From an uncultured Clostridia bacterium (lineage in GTDB: Bacteria; Bacillota; Clostridia; Oscillospirales; Ruminococcaceae), in the NCBI GenBank assembly GCA_946183095.1, contig CAMHBE010000005.1, forward strand, positions 1 through 19,320: 19,320 bases of DNA. Direction: 5' to 3'. The translations under genes were made by a program, and so were the position numbers. The notes below the pieces were generated by a model, which worked only from the letters and a program-made list of their open reading frames with translations, did no database searches and was not told the DNA's origin. Shown piece by piece: positions 6,886-15,016 of this stretch (positions are counted from its first letter, which is position 1; every line of letters starts with the position of its first letter).

Positions 6886-8031
6886 ATGTTGAATATAAAA
6901 GCGATAATATCCTATGTGATGCTGATAGGACTTGCTGTGCTATATACGCTGTTCCTTGAAGGCGCGGGCGGAAGCTACCTGATAATCGCGCTTGCGGCAG
7001 CGGCGGTGATATCCGTCGGGCTTTGCATCTACACGAAGCGCAACGTAACAGCCGAGATAGAGATAAGCGGTGACATCCTCGACCGCGGAGATACCGCGAC
7101 CGTCGGGCTGGTGCTGAACAAGACCGGTGTGCTGCCTTCGTCTTTCATCCATGCCGAGCTGTTTTCGAGCTACCACTTTTCCACGCAGTCCGACGAAAAT
7201 ATAGGAACGGCGGTGTTCGGACGCGGGCGGCAGAGCTTTACGGCGGAGTACCGCGCCGAGTTTTTCGGCAAGGGCAAAGTCGGGATAAGCAGCATCATCG
7301 TCACGGATTACCTCGGTCTGATAAGTTTCCGGGTGAATGTGCCGAAGGCGATAGCGGAGATAAAGATATACCCCGACATACCGGAAGTGAACGCGCGTGA
7401 CGGGCTTGCAAGAAGCCTCACGGACGCTGCGGCATTCGACGAGAGCGAGGAAACAACGCAGTCGCTCTACGCCGTCAACGGTACTCCGGGCTACGAGCAC
7501 CGCAAATACGAACCGGGCGACAGCCTTAAACTGATAAACTGGAAGATCTCCGCAAAACGCGGGGAATTCTTCGTCCGCAGGCTTGAGGGCGCGTCCGGCG
7601 CGGAACAGATGTTCATACTCGACAAGGCAGGCTCGAAGAAAACCGATACGACTGCCGCAAGGAGCGAGGAACAGCTCACCGTCGAGTCGATGCTCGCGAT
7701 GATGATGCAGTTCGCAAAGACTGAGCTTCCCTCGAAGCTTGCGATAAGAATGGGCAGCGACTGGGACACGATACCGGTGGTGACACCGCAGGACGTGTCG
7801 GATATACGGTATATGCTGACGGACTACACGTTCTCGGAGGACGAAGTGAACCGTATACCGCACGGCGCGGAAGGTCACGTCGTTGTGTTCACCCCGCGGT
7901 GCGACGCTTATATCTCGGGATTTGTGTCGGGATATGAGGAACGCTCGGCGGCATCCCCCGACAATTCCGTGCACGGGGAAAATATATGGGTCATAGAGCG
8001 TGACGAGAACGATGTGCGCTTTATAAGATAA
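6886..8031 (+). CDS. DUF58 family membrane-anchored protein
   Basis: The 381-residue protein has two N-terminal membrane segments (about residues 7-24 and 29-48), a beta-rich region, and then the DUF58 core motif at about 201-234 (HRKYEPGDSLKLINWKISAK). In this motif the Y-x-x-G-D-x-x-x-x-I-x-W pattern defines the family. The C-terminal part resembles a VWA-like fold, although a full metal-site motif is not obvious. The family nearly always sits next to MoxR ATPases and membrane transglutaminases, and its biochemical role is not settled. The gene begins 17 bases after moxR with only a weak ribosome site. It ends 1 base before the next start, suggesting translational coupling. Confidence 0.93.
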   Translation: MLNIKAIISYVMLIGLAVLYTLFLEGAGGSYLIIALAAAAVISVGLCIYTKRNVTAEIEISGDILDRGDTATVGLVLNKTGVLPSSFIHAELFSSYHFSTQSDENIGTAVFGRGRQSFTAEYRAEFFGKGKVGISSIIVTDYLGLISFRVNVPKAIAEIKIYPDIPEVNARDGLARSLTDAAAFDESEETTQSLYAVNGTPGYEHRKYEPGDSLKLINWKISAKRGEFFVRRLEGASGAEQMFILDKAGSKKTDTTAARSEEQLTVESMLAMMMQFAKTELPSKLAIRMGSDWDTIPVVTPQDVSDIRYMLTDYTFSEDEVNRIPHGAEGHVVVFTPRCDAYISGFVSGYEERSAASPDNSVHGENIWVIERDENDVRFIR

Positions 8032-8032
8032 A

Positions 8033-10114
8033 ATGGGAAATAAAAACAATACTTCTATAAAGAGCTTATTCGCGGAAAACACAGCCCCCGCACTTCTGAG
8101 CGCGGCGGTCATGAGCTCCGCATCATACGTTTACGCCTGCGGGTCGGGCATCGTCGCACTGCTGTTTGCGCTGATGTCAACGGTATATTCCGCGGTATTG
8201 TTTGCGCTGTACGAATTTCTCCGCCGAAGGGGAAAGACCTGGCTCACGGTGGTGACGGTCACTGCGGTGATGACAGCCGTGAATGCCGCTGCGGTAGCTA
8301 TTATCCGCGACCCGTCGCAGGTGGGACTGTGGTTCATGGAACCGTCGCGCTTCACGCGGGTGTACTACGACAACTCGACGGCGTTCATTCTGTCGGTCGG
8401 ATTCATACTGATATCCTGCCTGTATTACTTCACGAGAGTAAGATACCGCGGACTGTTCGTGTTCCTGATATGTATGTGTCCGTTCTGCCTTTTCGCGAAG
8501 ACGTTCACGGAGATACCCGTACTGTTCCCCGTGCTCATCATGACGCTGTTCTTCTTTATAATGATGAGCAATTCAAAGGCGGCGAAGGTGACTGCGAAAA
8601 GCAGGTACGGCGCGGCTTTCCCATTCATTTTCGTTGTGACCGCGATAGCCGCGTTCGCTCCGAAGATACAGTACGCGCCGTACAGAGAAGTGTTTGACGA
8701 ATTTGTGACGGGCGTGAGCCTGAGTACCGCAGGTATTGCCGACCTGAGCGATTTCAGCGACAGTTCGTCGAACACGACATCAAGAGATGAAGATACGGTG
8801 GTGTTCCGGTTTGACGGCGACAACCCCGGACTTGTGAAAAGACAGTGCTTCAACATCTACGACCGTGCGACCAACACATGGGGGTATTACGGCAACGCAA
8901 ACGAGGGTTCGAGCGGCTGGGGACGCTTTGTGCGCTTTGAGGACGCATCGGAGCTGGACGGGGCGAGATCATCAAAAAAATGGCTGCTGGCAAAGATAGC
9001 CGACGGGAACCTTCACGCAATATACACCTGCCGGGACATGACGGATATAACTCTCGTGAACAGCGATCTTGAGGTTTACCGCACAGAGCTCGACGAGTAT
9101 TTCATAAAGCCGGGTCCCGATGACAAGATACAGTCATACCTGCTGACATGGTATGATACCCCGATAGATACGGAATTTGAGAAGAAGTTCACCATTGAAT
9201 ACGCAGAGTCGCTCGATACCGCCGCTTCGCTGTCTTACCTGCGTGCGAAAAAGCAGGCTATACAGTACGACGAGTATCTGTTCAGCGACGAGGTAATGGA
9301 CGCCTGCTACTCTTCCGATGCGGCAAGGCAGCGCGTCAGGATACTTGCAAAGCAGATAGCCGCAGACTGCACCACCGATTATGAAAAAGCAAAAGCGATA
9401 GAAGCATACTTCCTCAGCGGAGAATACATATACGACAAGGAATTTACCGCCGCCGACGCCTCCCCCGACAACTTCATATTCGGCACAAAACGCGGTGCCT
9501 GTGCAAGCTACGCCACCGCCGCGACCCTGATGTGCCGCGAACTCGGCATAACGGCAAGATACTGTGAGGGGCTTCGCATACAGAAGCACGACGAATCGGG
9601 CGCATGGTACTCCACAACGGGCGATTCCCACGCCTTCGTACAGGTCTGGGTGGACGGCTACGGCTGGACGGATATCGACCCCACATCTTTCACGGAGGAC
9701 GGCGGGTACTTCGACCCGACCTTCATGTATGTGGGTATCACCGCGCTGGGTGCGGCTCTGATAGTCGTCATAATTTCGCTACTGCGTCCGAAGATGCGTG
9801 AAGCAGCGTTCGTGAGAAAGGTGAACAGGTCGCGCGGGTCACAGCAGGCGACCCTGATCTACCGCAGGGTAAACGGTTTGCTGAACTCATACCTCGGCAA
9901 TAAACAAAACACCCTTACTCCCGCAGAGACACGGGATAAATGCGCAGAGCTGTTCGGCGCGGATATCGGCGGATTTACCGAATATTACGAAAGCCTGATC
10001 TACGGCGGCATAGGAAACGAAAATGCCGACAACTCCGCCGTTTATACGGAGTTCACCGCCGCATACAAGAACAGGATAAAACAGGACAGAAAAGAGAAGA
10101 AAAAGAAGAAATGA
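8033..10114 (+). CDS. Membrane transglutaminase-like protein (TgpA type)
   Basis: The 693-residue protein has about five to six membrane segments in residues 20-210, a large external part, one membrane segment near 563-585 and a Lys-rich cytoplasmic tail (ending KEKKKKK). The external part contains a transglutaminase/protease core with the expected Cys-His-Asp set: Cys490 in KRGACASYA, His533 in DSHAFVQVW and Asp549 in TDIDPT. Residues about 610-660 resemble the DUF4129 tail of TgpA-like proteins. The family acts on peptides or proteins at the outer membrane face, or in cross-linking or hydrolysis; the substrate here is unknown. ATG 8033 is 1 base after the DUF58 stop. The stop overlaps the birA start as ATGA (10111-10114). 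Confidence 0.93.
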   Translation: MGNKNNTSIKSLFAENTAPALLSAAVMSSASYVYACGSGIVALLFALMSTVYSAVLFALYEFLRRRGKTWLTVVTVTAVMTAVNAAAVAIIRDPSQVGLWFMEPSRFTRVYYDNSTAFILSVGFILISCLYYFTRVRYRGLFVFLICMCPFCLFAKTFTEIPVLFPVLIMTLFFFIMMSNSKAAKVTAKSRYGAAFPFIFVVTAIAAFAPKIQYAPYREVFDEFVTGVSLSTAGIADLSDFSDSSSNTTSRDEDTVVFRFDGDNPGLVKRQCFNIYDRATNTWGYYGNANEGSSGWGRFVRFEDASELDGARSSKKWLLAKIADGNLHAIYTCRDMTDITLVNSDLEVYRTELDEYFIKPGPDDKIQSYLLTWYDTPIDTEFEKKFTIEYAESLDTAASLSYLRAKKQAIQYDEYLFSDEVMDACYSSDAARQRVRILAKQIAADCTTDYEKAKAIEAYFLSGEYIYDKEFTAADASPDNFIFGTKRGACASYATAATLMCRELGITARYCEGLRIQKHDESGAWYSTTGDSHAFVQVWVDGYGWTDIDPTSFTEDGGYFDPTFMYVGITALGAALIVVIISLLRPKMREAAFVRKVNRSRGSQQATLIYRRVNGLLNSYLGNKQNTLTPAETRDKCAELFGADIGGFTEYYESLIYGGIGNENADNSAVYTEFTAAYKNRIKQDRKEKKKKK

Positions 10115-10887
10115 GTATGTTCACAGCGGATGATGTGAGAGCCGCACTGCGGGAAAATACCGCGGCAAATATCATCGTAAAGGAGACAACAGGCTCCACC
10201 AATCTCGATGTAAAGGCACTTGCCGCAGACGGCGCTCCCGAAGGCACAGTGGTCATAGCGGGAGAACAGACCGCCGGCAGAGGGCGGCTCGGACGGAGTT
10301 TCTACTCCCCGAAAAACTCCGGGCTTTATATGAGCATCCTCCTGCGCCCGCAGCTCCCCGCCGCCGATGCTCTCGCGATGACCACCTGCGCGGCTCCCGC
10401 GGTCTGCGAAGCCATAGAGGGCGTGTGCGATGTCACAGCGGGCATAAAGTGGGTCAACGATATCTACATCGACGGCAGAAAAGTCTGCGGCATACTCACC
10501 GAATCCGTGATAGGGCAGGGCGGAATGCTCGGCTGCGCGGTGCTCGGCATCGGCGTGAACGTGGCTGATACCGCGTTTCCGGCGGATATCGCCGATAAGG
10601 CGGGTTCACTGCACACCGACGCGAACGTGCGCCCGAAGCTCGCCGCGCTGATACTCGAACGGTTCTTCGCATATTACCGCAGACTGCCGGAAAAGACATA
10701 CCTCGATGAATACCGGCGGCGGTCGGTGCTCACCGGCAGGACTGTGCAGTACGAGCAGTCGGGAGAGCTGCACTGCGCAAAGGTCATCGGAATAGACGAC
10801 GACGCGAGGCTTGTCGTACTCGGGGATAACGGAAAAGAGCTTCACCTCGGAACGGGAGAAGTACAGATAAAAAACAAAGGATGGTAA
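10111..10887 (+). CDS. birA: Biotin--[acetyl-CoA-carboxylase] ligase, no DNA-binding domain
   Basis: The 258-residue enzyme makes biotinyl-AMP and attaches biotin to the Lys of biotin carboxyl carrier domains. The ATP/biotin loop is GRGRLGR (residues 56-62), with TTGSTN (26-31) upstream, KWVND (113-117) and GIGVNV (146-151) behind it, and a C-terminal SH3-like cap. The N-terminal winged helix of E. coli BirA is absent, so this is a class I, ligase-only enzyme and cannot itself repress biotin genes. The start overlaps the preceding stop (ATGA). The purine-rich 3' end of that gene (AGAAGAAAAAGAAGAA) is the only ribosome-site candidate, so coupled translation is likely. A second ATG at 10117 is also possible. 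Confidence 0.96.
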   Translation: MSMFTADDVRAALRENTAANIIVKETTGSTNLDVKALAADGAPEGTVVIAGEQTAGRGRLGRSFYSPKNSGLYMSILLRPQLPAADALAMTTCAAPAVCEAIEGVCDVTAGIKWVNDIYIDGRKVCGILTESVIGQGGMLGCAVLGIGVNVADTAFPADIADKAGSLHTDANVRPKLAALILERFFAYYRRLPEKTYLDEYRRRSVLTGRTVQYEQSGELHCAKVIGIDDDARLVVLGDNGKELHLGTGEVQIKNKGW

Positions 10888-10891
10888 AACA

Positions 10892-11446
10892 ATGGAAACC
10901 AAAAACATCAGATCAAAGACAACATTTATAGTGACCTGCGCACTGTTCGCTGCGATCATCGCCATTTCGGCGCAGGTGCAGATACCGCTGTTCACTATGG
11001 TGCCGATAACCCTTCACACCTTCGGCGTTGCACTCTGCGCGGCGATCGGCGGCTCATTGACGGGAACGGTCTCAACAGCGGTGTATGTGCTGATAGGCGC
11101 GGTGGGCGTGCCTGTTTTCGCGGGAATGAAAGGCGGCTTTTCGGTGCTCATGGGTCCTACCGGCGGCTTTCTCTTCGGATTCGTCGCAATGGCGTTCTTC
11201 TGCGGCATTCAGGCTAAGAACCTCTGGCAGCGCATCGGCTTCTCCTGCATCGGACTTGCGGTATGCTACCTCTGCGGCGCGGTGCAGTATTCCATTTACG
11301 CGCAGAAGGATATTATCACAAGCATAACGCTGGTAGTGCTGCCGTTCATAGTCAAGGATATCCTGAGCCTTGTCGCAGCACAGTACATGGCGATACCGAT
11401 AAAGCGCGCAATAGCACATTTCGGCAGCGGAAACAAGGCGAATTAA
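10892..11446 (+). CDS. bioY: BioY, biotin-binding S-component of an ECF transporter
   Basis: The 184-residue, very hydrophobic protein has about six membrane segments and the BioY pattern QIPLFTMVPITLHTFGV near residues 30-46 and GPTGGFLFGF in the middle. BioY captures biotin at the membrane and works with the shared EcfA/EcfA'/EcfT energising module. No ecfAAT genes are in this window, so it must use a module encoded elsewhere. AAAGGA at the very end of birA gives the ribosome site, and the gap from birA is 4 bases. Direct linkage to birA and bioB points to biotin (or dethiobiotin) uptake. Confidence 0.96.
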   Translation: METKNIRSKTTFIVTCALFAAIIAISAQVQIPLFTMVPITLHTFGVALCAAIGGSLTGTVSTAVYVLIGAVGVPVFAGMKGGFSVLMGPTGGFLFGFVAMAFFCGIQAKNLWQRIGFSCIGLAVCYLCGAVQYSIYAQKDIITSITLVVLPFIVKDILSLVAAQYMAIPIKRAIAHFGSGNKAN

Positions 11447-11467
11447 ATTCATAAACGGATACAAGAT

Positions 11468-12430
11468 ATGAGCAATACAGAAAAACTTGCGGATGAGATC
11501 ATCGGCGGGAGAAGGCTTTCCCGCTCCGACGACCTCACAATACTGACGAATGCGGCGACCGGCGAACTGTGCTCGGCTGCCGACAGGATAAGAAAAGCGC
11601 TGTGCGGCGACAAATTTGACCTTTGCAGCATCATAAACGGCAAGAGCGGACGCTGTCCGGAAAACTGCCGCTTCTGCGCACAGTCCGCTCACAACCACAC
11701 GGGTATCGAAGAATACCCGTTCCTCGACGCGGACACCATTACCGCAGAATGCCTGCACAACGCGGAAAAGGGAGTTCACCGCTTCTCGATCGTTACCGCG
11801 GGACGCAGGCTCTCCGACGAAGACTTTGAGAAAGCCGCCGCCGCATACGGGAAGATGCACAAGGAATGTCCGCAGATACAGCTCTGCGCCTCACACGGTC
11901 TTCTGACGGAAGCGCAGTTCGCACGGCTGCGGGAATGCGGAGTTACAACATATCACTGCAACATCGAGACTTCCCGCCGCAATTTCCCGAATATCTGCAC
12001 CACCCACACCTTCGACGACAAGATAAACTGCATCGGACGCGCCCGCAGTGCGGGTCTGAACGTCTGCTCCGGCGGTATCATCGGAATGGGCGAAACGTGG
12101 GAAGACAGGCTCGATATGGCACTGACACTCGCGGAACTGAACATCGGTTCTGTGCCGATAAACGCGCTGCGCCCGATAAAGGGCACCCCGCTGGAAGGTC
12201 TGCCGGAACTCACAAAGGATGAGATACTGCGCACGGCTGCCGCATTCCGCTTCATTCTCCCGACTGCGTTCATACGCTTCGCCGCCGGCAGGAACAGCCT
12301 GCCGAACTCCGGCGAACAGGCATTTCTCTCCGGCATGAACGCCGCCATAACCGGCGATATGCTCACCACCTCCGGAAACGGCATCGCGGAAGATGTCCGT
12401 ATGCTCAGAGAAATGGGATATGAAGTCTGA
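11468..12430 (+). CDS. bioB: Biotin synthase, radical SAM enzyme
   Basis: The 320-residue enzyme inserts sulfur into dethiobiotin. The radical SAM cluster motif is CxxxCxxC at Cys63, 67, 70 (GRCPENCRFCAQSAHN), and VCSGGIIGMGE (Cys200) and the FAAGR stretch with Arg275 match the second-cluster region. The Cys equivalent to E. coli Cys97 is replaced by Ser107 (HRFSIVTAGRRL), and E. coli's HNLDT is CNIET here, with an extra Cys164. This is the pattern I associate with the anaerobe-type enzyme, for which a 4Fe-5S auxiliary cluster has been described. bioA, bioD and bioF are absent from the window, so the substrate may be imported. The ribosome site (ACGGAT) is weak; the gap from bioY is 21 bases. 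Confidence 0.96.
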   Translation: MSNTEKLADEIIGGRRLSRSDDLTILTNAATGELCSAADRIRKALCGDKFDLCSIINGKSGRCPENCRFCAQSAHNHTGIEEYPFLDADTITAECLHNAEKGVHRFSIVTAGRRLSDEDFEKAAAAYGKMHKECPQIQLCASHGLLTEAQFARLRECGVTTYHCNIETSRRNFPNICTTHTFDDKINCIGRARSAGLNVCSGGIIGMGETWEDRLDMALTLAELNIGSVPINALRPIKGTPLEGLPELTKDEILRTAAAFRFILPTAFIRFAAGRNSLPNSGEQAFLSGMNAAITGDMLTTSGNGIAEDVRMLREMGYEV

Positions 12431-12451
12431 TAACGTAACCTACGGATCAGC

Positions 12452-12495
12452 AAAAATCAGGCAGACCGTGATGCTTTCACACCACGGTCTGCCTG
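12452..12495 (-). terminator. Terminator for the minus-strand solute-binding protein gene
   Basis: A 13-bp perfect stem (CAGGCAGACCGTG at 12458-12470 with CACGGTCTGCCTG at 12483-12495, 12-base loop) is followed, on the minus strand, by A and five T residues (12456-12452). On the + strand no T-run follows it, so it is mainly a terminator for the minus-strand gene. It may also slow + strand transcription leaving bioB, with which that gene converges. Confidence 0.88.
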
Positions 12496-12523
12496 GAGAA
12501 CAAAATGAAGTAAGATTGAGAGG

Positions 12524-13957
12524 TTATACGTTTTTAAGCTTCTCGTTCGCAGCGTCAAGCTCGGTCTGTACCGCGTATTTTATCTCCTCGACTGTCTGCG
12601 CCCACGGAGTTCCCTGATTGTAGGATTCCTTCGAGGGGTTGAGAATTATATCATAAACATTGTCGTTGACTGCTTTGTAGTATTCAAACACGGGATGCTG
12701 CTCGGTAAGCTCTCTTGTTTTGAGGAGCATATCGTACATTTCCTGCGTCCAGCCGTAATCCTCAAAGATCTGGTCATGTTCGATCTGTATCGCCTTTTCG
12801 TTGTCGCGGCAGGTCATAACACAGTTGAGGTATGCTGCCGTGCCTTCGGGATTTGCCGCGCCTGTGGGTATCGCAAAACCCTTTATTACGCTGGGCAGGT
12901 AGTATTCTTCGGTCTGCGGACATTTGGGCATCGGCACGAACATGATGTCTTCCATTTCGCCGAATGCAGCAACGTTCTGCGGTTCATAGAGTACATACGC
13001 GCCCTGCGGGTAGAACAGTGTCTTGCCGGTCGCTATCTTCTCGGGATGCACCGTCCAGCCGTACTCGCCCTTCGGAACGGGCAGGTCGTTTTTCTTGAGA
13101 TTGAGCATATATTCCTGTACGTTCAGTATGCTCTGGGTCTCAAGGTTGCTGACGAGCTGACCGTCAACAAGATCGACGTAAGGAGTGCCGGAAGTTACCG
13201 CAAAAGCATTTTCAAACTCCCAGCCGTCGATCCCGTATTTTTCTTCCGCACGGTTGCAGAAGCCGGTCATCATATCGTAAAAGGTATCCCAGTTCCAGTT
13301 GCCTTCTTCGAGGAGTTCGGCAGGGTCGGGAAGTCCGTTCTCGGATATCGTGTTTCTGTTGTATATCACCACCACGCCCGCGTCTGTAGATGTTACGCCG
13401 ACAAAGTGCTTGCCGTTGATGCTGAACATATCGTTGACGTGCTTCATCGGTGCCCACAGGTCGGAGTCGTAGTCAACATACGCGTCCATTGCCTGGAACT
13501 TTCCCGCGATAACGTTGCCGGGAACGATGTCGAGGTCTTCGGCGCTGAACATATCGGGTGCGTCACCTGCAAGAACGAGGGTCGAGAGCTTGTCATAGCG
13601 GTCGTCCCACGAGCAGAGCGTTGTCTCTATCTTACCGCCGCACTTCGTCTCGAACATTTCGAGTGCAACGCCCTTGGGCTTTCCTGCAGCGGGGTTGAGG
13701 TCGAAGTTTGCAAGCAGCTTTACTGTCGGGTTTTCGAGCTTTTCAAAGTCTGTTTCTATCTCGGCAATAGCTTCCTTGTCTTCCTCTTTGAGTGTTGCGG
13801 GAGGTGTGGTCGTTGCGGCTTCTGTAGTTGTATCGGCTGCCGCTGTGCTGTTTGCGGGAGCTTCGCTTCTTCCGGCATTTCCGCCCTGTCCGCACGCTCC
13901 GACGGATAATACGCAGACTGCCGCAAGTGCCGCAGATATCAGTTTATTTCTTCTCAT
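12524..13957 (-). CDS. Solute-binding lipoprotein of an ABC transporter (family 1), orphan
   Basis: The 477-residue protein begins with a lipoprotein signal (MRRNKLISAALAAV, lipobox VGAC with Cys22), a Thr/Ala/Pro linker (about 25-56), then an extracellular binding domain. CSWDDRYDKLSTLVLAGDAPDM near 115-136 and the EEGNWNWDTFYDMM stretch fit family 1 (UgpB-like) binding proteins, usually for sugars. I chose ATG at 13957-13955 because AAAGGA (13967-13972) lies 9 bases upstream; longer starts would put that ribosome site inside the gene. It is divergent from the AraC-family gene and convergent with bioB. No permease or ATPase gene is near. It is a clear paralogue of the lipoprotein at 15889-17301. 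The substrate is unknown. Confidence 0.93.
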   Translation of the reverse strand: MRRNKLISAALAAVCVLSVGACGQGGNAGRSEAPANSTAAADTTTEAATTTPPATLKEEDKEAIAEIETDFEKLENPTVKLLANFDLNPAAGKPKGVALEMFETKCGGKIETTLCSWDDRYDKLSTLVLAGDAPDMFSAEDLDIVPGNVIAGKFQAMDAYVDYDSDLWAPMKHVNDMFSINGKHFVGVTSTDAGVVVIYNRNTISENGLPDPAELLEEGNWNWDTFYDMMTGFCNRAEEKYGIDGWEFENAFAVTSGTPYVDLVDGQLVSNLETQSILNVQEYMLNLKKNDLPVPKGEYGWTVHPEKIATGKTLFYPQGAYVLYEPQNVAAFGEMEDIMFVPMPKCPQTEEYYLPSVIKGFAIPTGAANPEGTAAYLNCVMTCRDNEKAIQIEHDQIFEDYGWTQEMYDMLLKTRELTEQHPVFEYYKAVNDNVYDIILNPSKESYNQGTPWAQTVEEIKYAVQTELDAANEKLKNV

Positions 13958-14015
13958 ATCAGTCAGTCCTTTCATCAATTCACATTTGCGATCGGATGAT
14001 TTATTTTCTGACGTT

Positions 14016-14021
14016 ATTATA
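14016..14021 (-). promoter_or_regulatory. Candidate -10 box for the solute-binding protein gene
   Basis: On the minus strand TATAAT is preceded by TGC, giving an extended -10 (TGCTATAAT). No good -35 box lies 16-18 bases upstream, as expected for an activator-dependent or extended -10 promoter. The leader to the ATG would be about 50 bases. It faces the AraC-family gene. Confidence 0.55.
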
Positions 14022-14102
14022 GCATGGAACTGCGGTGTTATATATCGGGATTTTGATTTTTATTTCGTTATCTTGCTGCCGATTTCCGGCATTCATTTAT
14101 GA

Positions 14103-14108
14103 TATAAT
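14103..14108 (+). promoter_or_regulatory. Candidate extended -10 box for the AraC-family gene
   Basis: TGATATAAT (14100-14108) is an extended -10 promoter element about 27 bases before the ATG. The -35 region is poor (TTTCCG at 14083, wrong spacing). The transcript leader would be about 20 bases and would include the AGGACGGTG ribosome site. Confidence 0.55.
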
Positions 14109-14135
14109 ATGGTATATGTTTAGGACGGTGATAAT

Positions 14136-14897
14136 ATGGCATCCGACATGAATAAGCTGCTCTCGGACATGGAGTTCCGCAACCGCGAGTACATGATAAC
14201 CCACCTGTCTTATGACAGGGAAATGGAGTTCTACCAGAGCGTGAAAATGGGCAACATCGAGGAAACAAAGCGCCTGTTCAAGCCGCTCAACAGCGAGGGC
14301 CTCGGCAAGCTGAGCGATGACCCGCTGCGCAACCTGAAATACCACCTTATCATAACCATAGCGTTCATCACCCGCTACTGCATCGAAGGCGGACTACCCA
14401 TGGAGGAAGCCTACAACCTGAGCGATATCTATATCCAGCGTGTCGATAAGTGTACGTCTGTCAACGAGGTAGATCTCATACACCGTGAGGTCGTTGATAC
14501 CTACGTCGGGCGCATGGATAAGCTGCACCGCAGGAAAGTTCTTCCGCGCCCCGTTATAACCTGCATCGACTACATCTACGACAATCTCCACTCGAAGATA
14601 TCCCTCGATGACCTTGCGGATATCACCGGGCTGAGTGCGCCGTATCTGTCGAGGCTGTTTCACCGGGAAATGGGCATCACGCTCAAACAGTACATCCTCA
14701 GCAAGAAGGTCGAAGCGGCGGAGAACCTGCTGAAATTCTCCGATTACCCTTGCTCGGATATCTCGCAGTACCTCGGATTCGGCACAGAGAGCCACTTCAT
14801 CACTGTGTTCAGGAGTTTCACCAAAACTACCCCCGGTGAATACCGCGAAAGGTATTTCCGGACAAGGTGGGGTGACAGGGGAGAGAACATACAATAA
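14136..14897 (+). CDS. AraC-family transcriptional regulator
   Basis: The 253-residue protein has a C-terminal double helix-turn-helix domain of the AraC/XylS family (about residues 140-241), with LDDLADITGLSAPYLSRLF as the first HTH and SDISQYLGFGTESHFITVFRS as the second, ending in the TPGEYRE family motif. The N-terminal ~125 residues are helical (PLRNLKYHLIITIAFITRYC, then EEAYNLSDIYI) and lack the usual cupin sugar-binding signature. This N-terminal type often accompanies sugar-transport genes in Firmicutes, but the ligand is unknown. AGGACGGTG at 14122-14130 supports ATG 14136. The divergent position suggests it controls the solute-binding lipoprotein gene, and perhaps the surface protein gene that follows on the same strand. 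Confidence 0.93.
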   Translation: MASDMNKLLSDMEFRNREYMITHLSYDREMEFYQSVKMGNIEETKRLFKPLNSEGLGKLSDDPLRNLKYHLIITIAFITRYCIEGGLPMEEAYNLSDIYIQRVDKCTSVNEVDLIHREVVDTYVGRMDKLHRRKVLPRPVITCIDYIYDNLHSKISLDDLADITGLSAPYLSRLFHREMGITLKQYILSKKVEAAENLLKFSDYPCSDISQYLGFGTESHFITVFRSFTKTTPGEYRERYFRTRWGDRGENIQ

Positions 14898-14903
14898 CCA
14901 CTA

Positions 14904-14915
14904 CGCAAATTTGCG
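14904..14915. promoter_or_regulatory. 12-bp perfect palindrome, candidate operator
   Basis: CGCAAATTTGCG reads the same on both strands. It lies 6 bases after the AraC-family stop and about 50 bases upstream of the candidate -10 of the surface protein gene. The 8-mer ATTTGCGA recurs at 13984-13991, in the leader of the divergent lipoprotein gene. A shared regulator is possible but not shown. Confidence 0.35.
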
Positions 14916-14964
14916 ACACGAATGTCAATAAAACGATATAAATAATTTCGTAATTGTGGTAAAT

Positions 14965-14970
14965 TATAAT
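14965..14970 (+). promoter_or_regulatory. Candidate -10 box for the surface protein gene
   Basis: TATAAT lies 47 bases upstream of the ATG at 15017. The -35 region has no close TTGACA match, so the assignment is tentative. No terminator is seen between the regulator and this gene, so read-through is also possible. Confidence 0.4.
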
Positions 14971-15016
14971 CACAGAGGGAGAATATCCCGAATAAATTAC
15001 GAAAGGACAAAATATC

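Noticed and set aside
6940..8112. 390-codon open frame on the minus strand opposite the DUF58 gene
   Set aside because: The DUF58 gene has recognisable motifs on the other strand. The frame reads as Arg/His/Tyr-rich shadow with no domain.
12458..12495. Terminator for bioB on the + strand
   Set aside because: The stem is not followed by a T-run on the + strand, whereas a five-T run follows it on the minus strand.
12695..13909. 404-codon open frame on the + strand opposite the solute-binding lipoprotein
   Set aside because: It overlaps a well-supported lipoprotein gene in full, has no ribosome site, and its Cys/Val/His-rich composition is typical of an antisense shadow.
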